From the NCBI RefSeq assembly GCF_003597395.2, contig NC_133777.1:9974725-10038724 (forward strand): a stretch of 64,000 bases of DNA. Direction: 5' to 3'. Positions 46,160 through 59,198 of the stretch are shown piece by piece. Both the position numbers and the translations under genes were made by a program. The stretch is from Chelonoidis abingdonii (lineage: Eukaryota > Chordata > Testudines > Testudinidae). The notes beneath the pieces were generated by a model, which worked only from the letters and a program-made list of their open reading frames with translations, was not told the origin of the DNA and ran no database searches. Positions within the stretch are counted from its first letter, which is position 1, and each line of letters begins with the position of its first letter.

Positions 46160-46620
46160 TATAAGAAAATTCAAACTTACTTCAAGCTCGTTTTTAATCC
46201 CTGCTTCAAGTATCTTACAGCTAACAAGATTCACATGTGAGGAATCAAAGGCTGCCCAAAGGGGAGCAAACCCAGCATACAGCTTTTGATTTTGGGATAT
46301 TTACATATTTATTGACCAAGGGAGACAATACAAAACATTGATCAATAACAGAATGAGAAAACCAGAAGCCAATCTGTTCTTCACAAAAATAACAAACTTC
46401 AGCCTCTTACTGCAATAGTTTGGTCAGCAAAAACCTTGCATAGAATTTAGTTGGGACATCAATAAGGCTAATGGGTCCATAACATGAAGGTTCAATTTTA
46501 TCACCCTCCTTCAAAACTGGCATTATAATATATATATCTCAGTACCTAGGAAAGGAGCCAGATTGATTAATAACACTAAAAAGGGCATCAAATTGGTGTC
46601 CACCAAGAAACATTTAAGCC
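46160..46620 (-). pseudogene. LINE reverse transcriptase remnant
   Basis: On the minus strand, between stops, I can read IIMPVLKEGDKIEPSCYGPI, matching the RT 'P..KKGD...P.NYRPISL' motif. Next comes LIDVPTKFYARFLLTKLL, then a VIDQCFVLSPLVNKY segment matching the 'STIDQCF.L..L..KY' motif. A final LYAGFAPLGAAFDS-like string sits where 'YVAF.DLKAAFDS' is expected. Together these are successive RT fingers/palm motifs of a non-LTR retrotransposon different from the CR1 at 31960. Multiple stops show it is dead. The family is not certain. Confidence 0.65.
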
Positions 46621-47178
46621 CTTTCCTTCTATATGAAAACTGGGCCAAATTCTGCCCTCACTTAGGCCTGTACATCCCTAGCAATTCCAGTGGGTTATTG
46701 GGGTAAATAATTTGGTCCATTAACTATCTCCAAAGCTAGATATTTTTGTTGTAAAATTAGGGGATATACTTCTGCTGCTGTTGCTGCAGGCCATGAAGTG
46801 AAAGTCCAATCGATAGAGCTTAAGTCATTAATGTGCAGAATTAAAATAGTAAAGCTGCTTGAAAATACTCTTTCCAGTTGCTTTTTATTACACAAACTTC
46901 AGTATTTACTCTGAATTCCCGTTTCTCAGTACCAAATCCCATGAGAATTTCTTAAAACTAAACTGCCTCTCCAAAGTCCTCCCACAGATAAAACTTTTCT
47001 TAGCTTTCAACAAAACCATACATTACTGTTTAATAGGAAGAACCAACACAGGCATTGTTCTTAAAAATACCAAAAAAAAATTCAGTAAGTTTATCATTTT
47101 TTCCATCACTCCTATTTCCTTGGTTTTAGCAGATCTGGAGATTGTGAATTTTAACCTATTTCTGACTTGTTGAGTATG
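46621..47178. other. Non-coding DNA, possibly upstream LINE sequence
   Basis: The minus-strand frame at 46695-46895 may continue the LINE upstream, but I see no motif in it. The rest is AT-rich and featureless. Confidence 0.35.
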
Positions 47179-47186
47179 CAAATAGC

Positions 47187-47361
47187 CAGGGTCGGCTCTC
47201 GGTTTTTTTGCTGCCCCAAGCAAAAAAATAATAATAATAAAGAAACCTCCGAGAGCGCAACTGCCGCAGCAAAAAAAAAAAAACCACCCGGAATGCTGCC
47301 CCTGGACTGTGCCTCCCCAAGCATGAGCTTGGTTTGCTGGTGCCTGCTAGAGCCGGTCCTG
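47187..47361. mobile_element. hAT MITE, GGGCCGGCTCC family (175 bp)
   Basis: Ends CAGGGTCGGCTCTCGG and 'gctagagccggtcctg' form the family inverted repeat. The duplication CAAATAGC is exact at 47179-47186 and 47362-47369. An 'aaaaaaataataataataa' tract and an inner poly-A are present. Confidence 0.9.
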
Positions 47362-47575
47362 CAAATAGCATTATCACCCAACTTTGAAATAACCACTAAC
47401 TGAACAATTCATACAAAAGCAATGGAGGCAGCACACAGCAGGCTTTGTCTAGAAGACTCAGATACACTGTATTTACAGTACCTATTGCTGTGAACACCCT
47501 TTACCTGTCAATCTGTCTGCCCATTCATAAAATGTCATCAGCCCCAACTGCACAGCAAATATCTGTAACAGAAGT

Positions 47576-48814
47576 TGTGACACTGCACCCCATATTCTTC
47601 AAAGTGATATGATATGATTATGACATAGTTATGATGTATTTTATGGAAGACAGATCATGTGGGATATCAATGAAAAGGTTATGATTTTCTGAATATGATT
47701 GTCCTATTTGCATGCATGTATCATTTTAGTATCTAAAGTTAGGAATATTTGACTATGTATCTGTATTACAAATGTGTTTACACCTGGGGAATGCCCACTA
47801 GACAAGATGTTTTCATTCTGAAAAGCTGGGTGGGGAAGGGCCATAAGAGAAAACAATAAGCCTGAGAAGAAGCTTATCTCCCACCTGGGGGCCTTCCTAA
47901 GGACACAGACAGCCTCTGAGTCCTGGCTGCTGGAACACTACAGGAACATGTGACCAGGTCACCTGGTGCTGGACTCCGTCTTGGGATATCAGTATTTTTC
48001 CACCAACTAGCATGGGAACCAAGCTTTGAAACAAAGGGTTCCCACCATATGCTAAAGCTATATAAGGCAGGGGAGTGACATCATCTTGGTTCTTCACTGA
48101 CTCCCCACCCAAAGAGACTCCTGGAAACACCTGAGGAACAAAGACTGAGCTGGGGTAAGTGCTGGACCCAGGCTAAAGAGATTTTTAGCCTGTGAAAGGA
48201 ACACCTGGGGATTCCAAGCTGTAGACAAGTGAAGCTTGCCCCTTAAGAATCTGCAGCCTGCTTGTATCATCACTTAGGTTGAGGATCTGATATTTATATC
48301 CAATCTATTTAATATATTAAGCTTTTTTTGTGTTTTTGTTTATTTGCTAGGTAATCTGCTTTGATCTGTTTGCTATCTCTTATAATCACTTAAAAATCTT
48401 TTGTAATTAATAAATTTGTTTTAATTTGTTTTACTTTTGTCTAAACCGGTGTGTGAGAGTCATAACTCAGAAAGGTGTTGTGTATTCTTCTCCACATTGA
48501 GATAGGGGCAAATTTCATGAGCTTACACTGTACTGTTCCTTGTGCAGCGTGAGATGATATAATTTTGGGTTTACACTCCAGACAGGGTGCATGCCTGTGT
48601 AGCTGGGAAGTTCCCTAGCTGAAGCCTTCCCATCCAGGGCTGCTCACAGCGTCTGCATGTAATTGGATGTAGTTGGGTGTGTCCTACCTGTATGTGTGTT
48701 GGTGAAAGTGCAGGCTGGTCACAGCAGTACAGTGTAAAAGGAACCCAGGTTGGAGGCTCAGGGGAGCTCAGTGGTACCCCAGTTCCAGGTGGCACCCCTG
48801 GGGAACCCATCACA
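47576..48814 (+). mobile_element. Solo LTR of an endogenous retrovirus (1.24 kb)
   Basis: The LTR runs from TGTGACACTG to AACCCATCACA with 5-bp inverted ends TGTGA/TCACA. It is flanked by an exact 5-bp duplication GAAGT (47571-47575 and 48815-48819). A TATA box (TATATAAGG, from 48059) and AATAAA (48409-48414) sit in the right order for U3, R and U5. It belongs to the same family as the reverse LTR at 14537-15792. There is no internal sequence, so the provirus was reduced by LTR recombination. Its short frames have no viral gene content. Confidence 0.92.
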
Positions 48815-48819
48815 GAAGT

Positions 48820-51082
48820 ATCTGCTGTAAAATCCTCATTTTCTGTTTTCTCTAACTTTTCTTCAGAGCTGAAGAGACAGATGCATGAGTTCTACATCTA
48901 ACAACAATTTGAGAGAGAAATGATCACTGTCCATTCTGAATTATCTGGAGGAAGTAAAATGTTCCTCAATTACAATACTCAGAAGTGAAATCTTTTATAC
49001 GTACGATGCAGATAGTATGTAAAATTTTAAGTCCCAACTGTAACCAAACTAATTTAACAAGACTGCCATAAAACTGGTATACAGTAATGACAACACTCGT
49101 GGGGATGTCTGCAAGGGATAAAGGTGAATCAGATTAAGTCTTATTAAACTAACTGGGTATTAAAATCACTTCATCACCTTTCTTAAGGGAAAGATTTACT
49201 GGCTGATTCAATTTCTGTCTTCTGTAATTCCTAACAAAAGCCTCAGAGGCTCCCTGTTTTGAAATGCATATACAGTTTGTAACTGAGAACTGGACCACTC
49301 CCTAACACAAAAAAATTCCAAATATTTAAGAAACTCTCTATTTGCCCTTCATTGGAATATAAAGGCATTTATCCTTTCTAGGATGCCAGTTTCCCCCTGC
49401 ATCCAAATGTAACCCAATTTCATGCTCTTATATTTTTTATGTTTTGGGAATACATGCCAATCTTTCTGCCATTTTTGACAGTTCATAGGGTCTAAGATTA
49501 GACATATGGTCTTTCTATTATCTGCTTTCACTCACTCTCCATGATGTGCTGTAGGACTTCACAGAGCCCTAAACAAACCATGATAATCAGATAATGAAAA
49601 ATCTACTATTCGGGTCCAGAAAATGGATCCCACATGATCAGCTAGAGCGGATTCTCCTATCCTATCCCTCAAGCATTTTCTGTTTGTATCCTGTCTTAAC
49701 AGAGCGAGTGCCTTGTACATTACCTTTCCTCATGTTGGCAGCTGAATAACCTTCCTATGACTGGAACCAAGGACTGTCTCTTAGTTACATGTTTGTACAT
49801 TGGGGCCCTGGCTACTATGCACAACCTTAATACAAATAAACAAGAATGTAGCAACTGCTTAAATGTGTAAACAATATTAGGAATCTATTTGATCTTTTAA
49901 AATGCTATTTAGCAGCTGCACACAAGGAGGAGTGTCAGCACCATATAACCTGCCAACTCACTGTAGAGCACCAGCAAAAGATCCACAGATCACTGGTGGT
50001 CTGCAAATTATAATTTGGTAATCCCTTTTCCATATTGTCATTCTTATCCATTCACTTAATAATTTTTTTGCAGAGGATTATCTAAAATTTAATTTTATAA
50101 AATATGAGAACTTTCACAAAGTTTTGGTTCTTCCATATGACCCATGTCATTGTCCATTAGCAGTATAATATTTATTATGAAAAAAATTTCAATAATAAGC
50201 TATATACAGCTTTGAAGTGGGCATGAAACTTTGGCCAGAGCTGCAGGGACAGGAATATATAGCTTCAGTATATATTTATTTTTAATTTAGATACTGAAAT
50301 AATATATTATAGTCCTGACAATTATGTCTACAGGTTCATCTTCACTTCATTGCCATGCCAGCTTCTTTTCTGAAAGGATTTTTTTTTTTACAGTGCAAAA
50401 GCTAAATTTCACCCACTAAGACAAATGAGAGTTCTTAACAATAAACTTAGTTTTATTTTTAGTTTTAACATCTAACAATTTATGCTCATCTTTTGTTGTT
50501 ACTGGCATTCTTTACAATTTATAAGTGCCATGAACTTTGACTCACTTCAATTCAGGTTTACTATGATAACTTATTACTATCTTCTACTAGTGAAAGCAAC
50601 ATACTGTATTGCTCTACACATACTAACATAGCTTCTTTGGTATGTAAAATGTCTTTAAAAAATCAGTTAACAGATCATTTAAAAAAATACTATCAACAAT
50701 CAGCAACCTAAAGGGACAACTAGATTTCTGAGACATTATATAGTCCCTAAGTAATTTCCAATGGAACTACAAAAGAAATAATTTTGGAGAACATATGTAA
50801 TCACTAGTAAGAAGATGAGATTCTATGTAAGTATGATGAACCTTGGAAAAATGACAAAAACATGTGTAGTATGTATCACTATTAACAGAAACAACAGAAA
50901 TGTGATTCATTCTCACAGCTACCAAACTAGGAAAACCAGAAGAGCATCTGCCAATCCTATTTGCGTAAGGACAGTATTATAGTCATCAAGTGAAAGGCAG
51001 GATTCTTGAATTAAGAGTAACTCATAAAAGAAAATAAGCAGTATTGTTCAACATTTCCCCTTTAGACAGACCATTCTTCATC
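48820..51082. other. AT-rich non-coding DNA, no feature seen
   Basis: I recognise no mobile element or exon in these 2.2 kb. Confidence 0.5.
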
Positions 51083-51090
51083 ATATAGAC

Positions 51091-51394
51091 CAGGGGTTCA
51101 CAAACTGCGGGTTGAGACCCCAAAGTGGGTCGCAACCCTGTTTTAATGAGGTCACTAGAGCCAAAGCCCAACCGAGCCCAACCGCCTGGTGTCGAAGTCT
51201 GAAGGCTTTAGCCTTGGGTGATGGGGCTCAAGTTATAGGCCCCCTACCTGGGGCTGAAGCACTTGGACTCTGGCCCCCCTACCCAGGGCAGTGGGACTTG
51301 GGCAGGCTCAGGCTTCAGTCCCCCCTCCTGGGGTTATGTAATAATTTTTGTTATCAGAAGAAGGTCATGGTGCAATGAAGTTTGAGAACCCCTG
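51091..51394. mobile_element. hAT MITE (304 bp)
   Basis: Termini CAGGGGTTCACAAACTGCGG and the complement of 'agtttgagaacccctg' form the inverted repeat. The duplication ATATAGAC is exact at 51083-51090 and 51395-51402. The interior is GC-richer than its surroundings, and 'cagggcagtggg' type words repeat. It has no coding capacity. Confidence 0.92.
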
Positions 51395-51402
51395 ATATAG
51401 AC

Positions 51403-53390
51403 AAAAAGAGGGAAAAGCAATTCTTCTCATCTAACGTTTTTGTTTCCAAACTATCTAGTAAGTCTTCCAGTGAAAAACATTATTTTCTCAGGTCCACTTC
51501 TTTAAATCTGCATATTAACATCCCTTATTTGTCGTTTGGATGATATCAGTAACTGTAACTCTAAAACTTAGGCTCCAAACTGTAGCATTCTACTATCATG
51601 AAAACATTAACTACACTAATTCTCTGGCATAGCATCCCCATTCCTTATAAATGAGGAATTTATCCCTTAAACCTTTGGAATTCTATCTTACACTTGCAGA
51701 AAGGAAGCTTACTGACCACAGTCTTGCTGCTCCCCGTCTGAGTTATTAGAGAAAACAGAGAATCTAGAATTAAAGGAAAAATTAATAGTAAATGTATTGG
51801 TAAATTAGATTAATCAATGCAGAACTTAAAATAACGATTGCACTGGCTGGAGAAGCAGTATCATTAATTCTGCAGCTGGTGTCCTAAGAGCATTGTCCAT
51901 CAGGGATGATTACTGAACCTGATTACAACTAGGTTTCACATCCTACCCTTAAAAGCACCTCTGGGATCGGAATCAGAAGTAAGTTCCAGTAAATCAGACT
52001 ACACAAAAATAGCAGCTTAAAATACTTCCATATCTGAAGGCAGTCTAAACTCATACCAAATACCAATCAGAGTCATATCATAGTATCTCATTAAATCTGC
52101 TTTGTGCCATTCCAGCAGTGCAAAGAAGACTCAAAACTGTCCTAAATTGTCAAAGGTGTAGCTTGTGTGGCAAGGGAGCATGGCCAGAATGTCACTGAAC
52201 CCCAGCTCCTGGAAAGCAATTACAGCCAGCTGTGAGTTAAAGCAGTCCTGAGTCTGTTCTAATTTGTGATGGAGACCCAGACAGCTCCTGGGTAACACCA
52301 ATACTAGAGAGGCACAAAGGTGGCATACAGCAATGTTCGCCACTCTTCCTCTCAGGTCCTGTGTCAGGCACAGATCTTCCAGACCTGACAAATGGATCCA
52401 TTATGTCTCATGCTGGTAGAAGACTCACCAAAGAACTGGATAAACAGTGACTTTTGTCTAAGCCTTTTCTTAGGCAAAACCTGATAACTACACTACTCCT
52501 CTACAACACAGGCAAATGTAAAAGATGGACTCTGTAGGTTTTGAGAGGAACAAGCCCACTTGGTTCTACATTCACTGTATGAAGCCAGATGATTAATTTG
52601 ATCTCCTATTACTTTAGGAGCTAACAGCGGAATACAGAAAAACATTAAATTAACAGTATATTCTAATTAAAATTAGTTGATATACACAATATACACTGCA
52701 GGAGCTGAATCACAACGTTTATTTCCAAGAAGATTGTGAATCAATCTATTTCATTGTCACACCATCTATAAAACAAACTCCACAAATGATTGTCTTTATC
52801 TCATTACCCATTACTTGGTCTGCTCAGTTGCCCTCTCCTTGCTGAATGACTTGCTCACTGGAAGGCCAAATTTCAACAATGACAACACAACCCAGGTGCA
52901 ATAATTGGATGATCAAGTATTTGTAGTTTTAACATAGTGAAGAACTCAGATAAAAAGAAATTATATTCAATAAAAACAAGAGAAATAAATTACTTTGGGC
53001 TTTTCCATTCTCATTCTATCTCAGAAGTATTCCACTCACATTTCAACTTATAAATCACTTTGCCTGAGTATTAAATAGAAAAGACTGAATAGATTGAGAG
53101 ACTGTGCAACAAAGGAAGCTAAGTGCTTTTCTGACGTTCACGTAATGCAGACTTTTTTTCCTTATGATTCCTAAGACTGAATTTAAAAGATATCAGGGGT
53201 AATGTCCTGGTGAAGCTGAACACAGGAATATATTTTTGGAATGAACTCACAATAGGCTGGAGGACAATATCATAAAGTATAGTAGCTCAAAAAGAAGTTT
53301 GATGGGCAGAGGGAGTGCTTTGAGCAGATCAAGAATGGCAACAAGATAGTAGGAACTATATACATCTACACTGCAAATCACGAAATCGAG
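51403..53390. other. Non-coding DNA, possibly an old repeat at 52080-52400
   Basis: Most shows nothing. The stretch 52080-52400 is richer in GC and has the texture of a transposon relic ('gaaccccagctcctggaaag', 'ctgggtaacaccaatactag'), but I cannot name it. Confidence 0.4.
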
Positions 53391-53398
53391 GGGACATC

Positions 53399-53645
53399 CA
53401 GGGCCGGCTCCAGGCACCAGCTTAGCAAGCAGGTGCTTAGGGTGGCCAATTCAAAGGGGTGGCACATCTGGGTGTTCTGCGGAAATTTGGCGGCATGTCC
53501 CTCATTCCCCCTCTTCCTCTTTGAGCCGCCGCTGAATTGCTGCCAAAGCAGCATGGTTGAGCTGCTGCCGAAGTGCCGCCACTCGTTTTTGTTTGTTTGT
53601 TTGTTTTTGCCACTTGGGGTGACAGAAAAGCCAGAGCCGGCCTTG
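53399..53645. mobile_element. hAT MITE, GGGCCGGCTCC family (247 bp)
   Basis: The left end CAGGGCCGGCTCCAGGCACC and the complement of 'gccagagccggccttg' form the inverted repeat. The duplication GGGACATC is exact at 53391-53398 and 53646-53653. It includes a (TTTG)n-like tract near 53590. Confidence 0.92.
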
Positions 53646-53653
53646 GGGACATC

Positions 53654-54910
53654 AGACCATGGGATTGACTGAGGTGACTTTATCTACTCTGTTTGAACTT
53701 GGACAGCACCACCCTGAGTTCCACGTTCTAGAGAATTAAGTAAAGCCCTGAGAAACCTACTTTCAGCCTGTGGGAAAGGGAAATTTTACAACATGTTGCT
53801 TTCCAGAGAAGAAAAAAAGTCTGTAGAAGAGTTTTCCTGAAAGGCACTAGACAATTAGTGTTGACTAGTGTCAAACAAAAGTCATGCTCTTGATCTGGTT
53901 TTTTTTAATAAAAGTTATAATTACATCCAGCTGCCCAATACAATCTGGATTGTCTTCCTTACATATATTTATGAAAATTTTGAGACGAAATTTGAAAGCC
54001 AGTCATACTAGTCTTATTTCCCACAACTGTGACTTGAAGCTAACTTTATTTTGAATCTGTTCTGTGCACACATAGGCACTCTCATCCATAAAGCAGAAGG
54101 CATCTACAGTATAATATGTTGTTAGTGTTGCTGGCTTCACACTACAGTTGAGGTTTACAATGAGGAGTTTGCTTCTTATTTTAAAATATGTTTTTATTAA
54201 GGAAAAATATATCCTAAATATCCAAACAGCTTAGAGTTGCAAAGAACCCTGGATGTTGTTGACCCCATATAATTCTTAAAATGCATTGGTCAAAGGTATT
54301 TTTGCCCATTCAAATTAGAAATTTCAGTAGAGGTTTGAAGCTGAGAGCACATTAGGGTTAAATATTGTTTTGTTTCTTTTATCCAACTGCTCATGCTGGG
54401 AGAATATAACAACATAAAGTGCAACAATAATTCTTTTTTAGCTATTCTGATAAGTACTGTATATTTTTCTGGTTGTGCTTTGGTTAAATTACACTGAACC
54501 AATTTGCCAGAAAAGAATGATTGATGAGGAAATAAAAGGAATGATTAAGGAAAATATACAATCATTTTTATTGTCTATAAAATATACAGAGTAAGATTAA
54601 CAACAAAACTTATTTAAACAATTTTTACCAAACTAAATGAACAGTCATGCAAGGAAGGAAAGGGTAATCTTTATAAAATATTATAGTTACTTTTCATATT
54701 CTGAGGTTAAATTCTCAGAAGCTATTCCAGTTTCTACAGCTTTGAACATTTAAAATAAGTGTTTTCTTTATCAGTCACCTGCATCTTTCACTAGAAAAGC
54801 AACACAGCCTCCTTTTTCACACAGTAAAGCCCACAGAAAAATAGAAGAGCAGCTGCTTAATCTATGTTTTTGGTACCATCTCCAAAAATAACAGCATTTT
54901 TTATCCTGTA
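53654..54910. other. AT-rich non-coding DNA, no feature seen
   Basis: No supported feature lies between the MITE and the Tigger-like element. Confidence 0.5.
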
Positions 54911-54912
54911 TA

Positions 54913-55812
54913 CAGTAACTCCTCACTTAACATTCTAATATTCCTGAAAAATGTGACTTTAAGTGAAACAATGTTAAGAGAATCCAATCTCCCCATAAGA
55001 ATTAATGTAAATGAGGGGGTTAGGTTCCAGGGAAATTTTTTTCACCAGACGAAAGACTATATTTTATATATTTATACACACATACACAGTATAAGTTTTA
55101 CACAAATAATTTAATACTGGTACACAATAATGATGATTGTGACACTTGGCTGAGGTGGAGGAGTCAGAGGGTGGGATATTTCCCTTACAGCTAAATGATG
55201 AACTAGCAATTGGCTGAGCCCTCCAAGGTTAACTCTCTCACTTCTAAAAGGCAGCAGGAATAGAGGGAGATATGCACATTTCCCCTTTAGGTACACTGCC
55301 TTGTTAATTAGATCAGCTTGCTGAGACCATAGCTGCTGCAAGCTCCCTCGGTCCTGAGCCCTGGTGTATCCTCCCTGCACTATAGAAGATGGGGTAACTG
55401 GGATGCAGGAGCAGGGGGTTGGGGGGCACTCTGACATTAGCCCACCTCTTCGTTCCCTCCCCCCTGCACAGCAAGCAGGAGTCTCGGGGAGCAGCTCCAA
55501 GGCAGAGGGCAGGAGCAGCACATGGCAGTGGGGGCAAGGACAGCAGCAATTGCTAGCCTGCTGGGCAGCTGCTGCACTGGGAACTTAGGGGAGAGGGGAG
55601 CTGATGGGGGAGCTGATAGAGGGGTTGCTGGTCCACCCTGGTTCCAAGCTCCCACCAGCTAGCTGCAACGGACTGCTCTTCCTGCAAGCAGTAGACAAAG
55701 CAAACGACTGCCAAACGACATTAGAAGGGAACATTACACAACCTTAAATGAGCATATTCCCTAACTGATCAGCAACGTAACAACGAAACAACGTTAACCG
55801 GGACGACTTCTA
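54913..55812. mobile_element. Tigger/pogo-like non-autonomous element, right end lost
   Basis: It begins CAGTAACTCCTCACTTAAC directly after TA (54911-54912), the target dinucleotide of this group. The subterminal 'gaaaaatgtgactttaag' and the far 'cgttaaccgggacgactt' at 55792-55809 are the inner parts of the two ends. The last 15-20 bases of the right terminal repeat are missing. The middle is GC-rich and gives frames up to 136 codons that carry no transposase motif. Confidence 0.8.
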
Positions 55813-56387
55813 GCATTCATCTCCTGAAGCAAATTTAAAATGTATGCATTTTATTATGTTAGTCTTCCTAAAGTGTGTTTCTCACCAAGGGCCTTATTCA
55901 TCAAGTTATCATATACCTAACCATAAGGATAGACTACTCATATATTTAAAGTCAGGCATGTGTTTCAGTACCTTTATGAACTGGGGCCTATGGCTGAAAT
56001 TTTCTCCTGGGCAAAGACACAACATGTCCTATGCACAACTTAAGACCTTAAAATATGGAATTTAAATTGGACACAGGTCTTGTGATGGCTCTCTACACAG
56101 TAGAGCCTAATAGCAACAGGCTTCCCATAATTGTTTATTTTTAACCAGTCTGGCTGAGAAGTTTTAGACTCATTATTAAGAATTTGGGGAAGATAACAGC
56201 AGTTCCTAATCAGTTTTTAGTTTCTGTGGAAGTTTGGGAATAATTTACCTTCCAATACAATTTCTGACCAAATATGACTAAAATACAAAACTCTGAAAAA
56301 GAATTTTTGTACAGTTTTTTTAGACTAGTGTATTTTCCAAAAAAAATCCAAAATAATTAAAACTATGACTATATCTATCGGTATTGT
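55813..56387. other. AT-rich non-coding DNA, no feature seen
   Basis: Nothing identifiable lies in this interval. Confidence 0.5.
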
Positions 56388-56391
56388 AAAA

Positions 56392-57147
56392 TGCAACACG
56401 GTCAGGTCAGATGGCTACAAGACAGTGGCAGAAGGTAGATACATTAGTTCCAGGTTAAGCAGGTCTCTTTTCCCTGGGTAAGATAAAGGGACTATTCCAG
56501 AACACTCAGGAACTTTCTAGAACTAATTAAGGAAGGCAGGCAGGCTAATTAGGACACCTGTAGTCAATTGGGAAGCTGCTAGAATTAATTAAGACTAATC
56601 AGGACACCTGGTTTTAAAAGGCTCTCACTCCAGTTACTGAGGTGTGCGTAAGGAGCTGGGAGTGAGAGAACGTGGTGCTGGAGGACTAAGGCGTACAAGC
56701 GTTAACAGACATCAGGAGGAAGGTCGTCTGATGAGGACAAAGAAGGTGTTGGGAGGAAGCCATGGGGAAGTACCCCAGGGAACTGTAGCTCTTGTGCAGC
56801 TGTTCCAGAAGGCACTCTAGATAGCTGCAGTCCACAGGGTTGGAACCTGAGGTAGAGGGCGGGCCCGGGTTCCTCCCAAACCTCCCAACTCCTGATCCAA
56901 CACAGGAAGTTCCATCAGAAGGGAAGGTCTCTGGGCTGTTTCCCAACCCACATGGTGGATCAGCAGAAACTGCAGGGATTGTTCTTACTCTTTTTTCCCC
57001 ATACTAGCCAGTGATGAGGTTATCTGAGTGAACAGCAGATTTGAGCCACATAAGTGGCCAAACTGAGGGCTACTGTGAATCTCTGAGGCAAGGAAAATCC
57101 ACCAATAAGAGCAGGAACCACAAAGGTAGAGGAGGAGCTTTATCACA
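56392..57147 (+). mobile_element. Solo LTR (756 bp), same family as 26336-27000
   Basis: The LTR runs from TGCAACACGG to CTTTATCACA, with flanks AAAA (56388-56391) and AAGA (57148-57151). A TATA-like 'gttttaaaagg' lies near 56612. It is colinear with the LTR at 26336-27000. It has about 110 bp near its 3' end (around 56935-57065) that the other copy lacks or has replaced, including 'gggctgtttcccaaccc' and 'gagttacccc'-like sequence. Confidence 0.78.
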
Positions 57148-59198
57148 AAGAACTTATCACATATCAGAATATTTATAAATTTATTTTCTCAAAATTAAAG
57201 GAATCCCTCTAGGACTGATGTATTCTTTGACTTGCAAGAAGGCAGATTGAATGAAGAAGTCAAGTTTGTGATTTCAGAGGTCTGAAACAGGTATCATAAC
57301 TCTAACAGTATGACTGGTGAAGCTTTTCAGGAAATAAACTTTTCAGTTGATAGGACTCCAATGTGAACTAATTATTATGTATAGAATTATATCTTCCAAC
57401 CTGGTATTTTTTATCTTAGATTATAAACTAATGCTATTTTAATGAACAACAGCTCTATGTCCATATTTTGATGCTAATCCTTTTCAGTTTACAAATGCTA
57501 TCTATAAGCCTTATGGATAGTTAATACTTCTTGTGGTACTAATGCAATTTGAAGTCATTTGTTTGCATTTCATTATGTGGATTTATATAATTGTGACTAA
57601 CACTAGCTGAGTAGTACAAGAGCTTTATGAAATGGAGCTTTAAAATGAGGGCACAATTATTCACTGACAAATACAAAGTTGGTATCTTCAAGGTTACCCA
57701 GAGCAACACAATAAAATTAGTTTTCCTCTAGTCGATGTTGTATGATGGCATTAAGGGCATGTAAGTACTGGGCTAGTACAACACTTCTATATGCCGGCTA
57801 TAAAATAAATTAAACTTCATATCCAGCTAATATCAGCTTTTGTGTAATTAGTCATCATCCCTTTTTGTGACAAAAACAGATCTCATTTTCTGTAGAGTGA
57901 ATTACAAAATAGAAAATATATAGAGTATCAAAATTTTGTTAGCATGCATGACACCTGTCAACTACTGTACTTAAATTATGTTTGAATTTGAAATACAGGC
58001 GCCAAATAGCTACAAAAATTTAATCAGTTTATACTAAAACTATTTTTCAAGTTGTCATTATCTTTGCAGCACACTATTTCTTATTTCTAAACTGGGAGAA
58101 AATGTATTGCTGATATGATAGCAACATTTTTCTATCCTGCCAGCAAGCAGGATTCCAATTCATATTTACCGTGTGCCACTACTTCTCTATATTTCTGTGA
58201 TACAGTCATTGGAATTAAATGGGGAGAGAGTCATAATGAGCCTCTAACCACAGAAAGTAAGGGAATAAAGGGAAGCATGATAAAGTATCTCCATCTTAAT
58301 TGCTTTTAACTGAGTTACTGCAGTGTGTAGAACACCTCTTACAAATACTGCATTAACTGAGGCTCGTAGAACCAATCCAGTTTACTAAAAGTATCACAAG
58401 TATGAATATTAGATCAAATAGTATTTCTGCACATTTACATTAAAGTACATAAGGGTATCTGCCCAAGATAATGCTATAGTTCTAGTTGACTGAATTCTTA
58501 TACCATGGGATGAAGACAGTCCCTTAGAGGTTTATGCTTTGAAAATACATCCCTGTTCCAGCTGGAAATAAATGATCTTGACACATTATTACCTTTGACA
58601 TTAGGATGAAATGTTGCTAAAAGAGCACACATCTTTCTAAATTCAGTTGTCCTTTTGATGTGCACCTTCACCACCCTAGTAACTAGTCTATGCCATAATT
58701 TCTCCTCACATAAGTATGACAGAAGGAAGTCAATACTAGCTGTTGTGATCTTTCAAATATTTTAAGAATAAATTAAGGTGAGATTCCTAGAATTATTTTA
58801 TACTGGTGAAAAAGATAGCACTGACCTTCTAAAGAACCAACCCCTCTGATCTGTAAATTATCCTGCCTGATGTTACTGCAATGAATAAAAGCAATTTAAA
58901 TGGAAAATATATTCAAATTAACTTCAAAAGTTCAAATGGTTGACTCATAATAGCCTAAAGTACAAATTCAGTGTCCAAATTAAACATTTTCTAATTTGTG
59001 AGGGTTTTAGTCCATTTGATGCTTTTAGATATCTTTTACTATGTGAATGTATCAATGGCTAATGTAATTGTCAAGTGCAATTATACTTTCAATTGAGATA
59101 CCTGCATGTGACCCAGGAAGTCCCTCAATACCAATTGGCAGGGTGCACGCCATGCCATAAATCACATCAGGCCTGGCACACTCATTGTCCAAACATAG
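57148..59198. other. AT-rich non-coding DNA, no repeat seen
   Basis: Two kilobases without a recognised element. The part near 57820-58020 contains homeodomain-type TAATTAG and similar words in otherwise unremarkable AT-rich DNA. That could belong to a conserved regulatory element, but conservation cannot be judged from one sequence. Confidence 0.4.

Noticed and set aside
48140..48165. Splice donor 'ggggtaagtgc' suggesting a gene
   Set aside because: It lies inside the 47576-48814 solo LTR, downstream of its TATA box, and has no host exon attached.
55111..55655. Minus-strand frames up to 136 codons
   Set aside because: They lie in the GC-rich middle of the Tigger-like element and carry no DDE or helix-turn-helix features.
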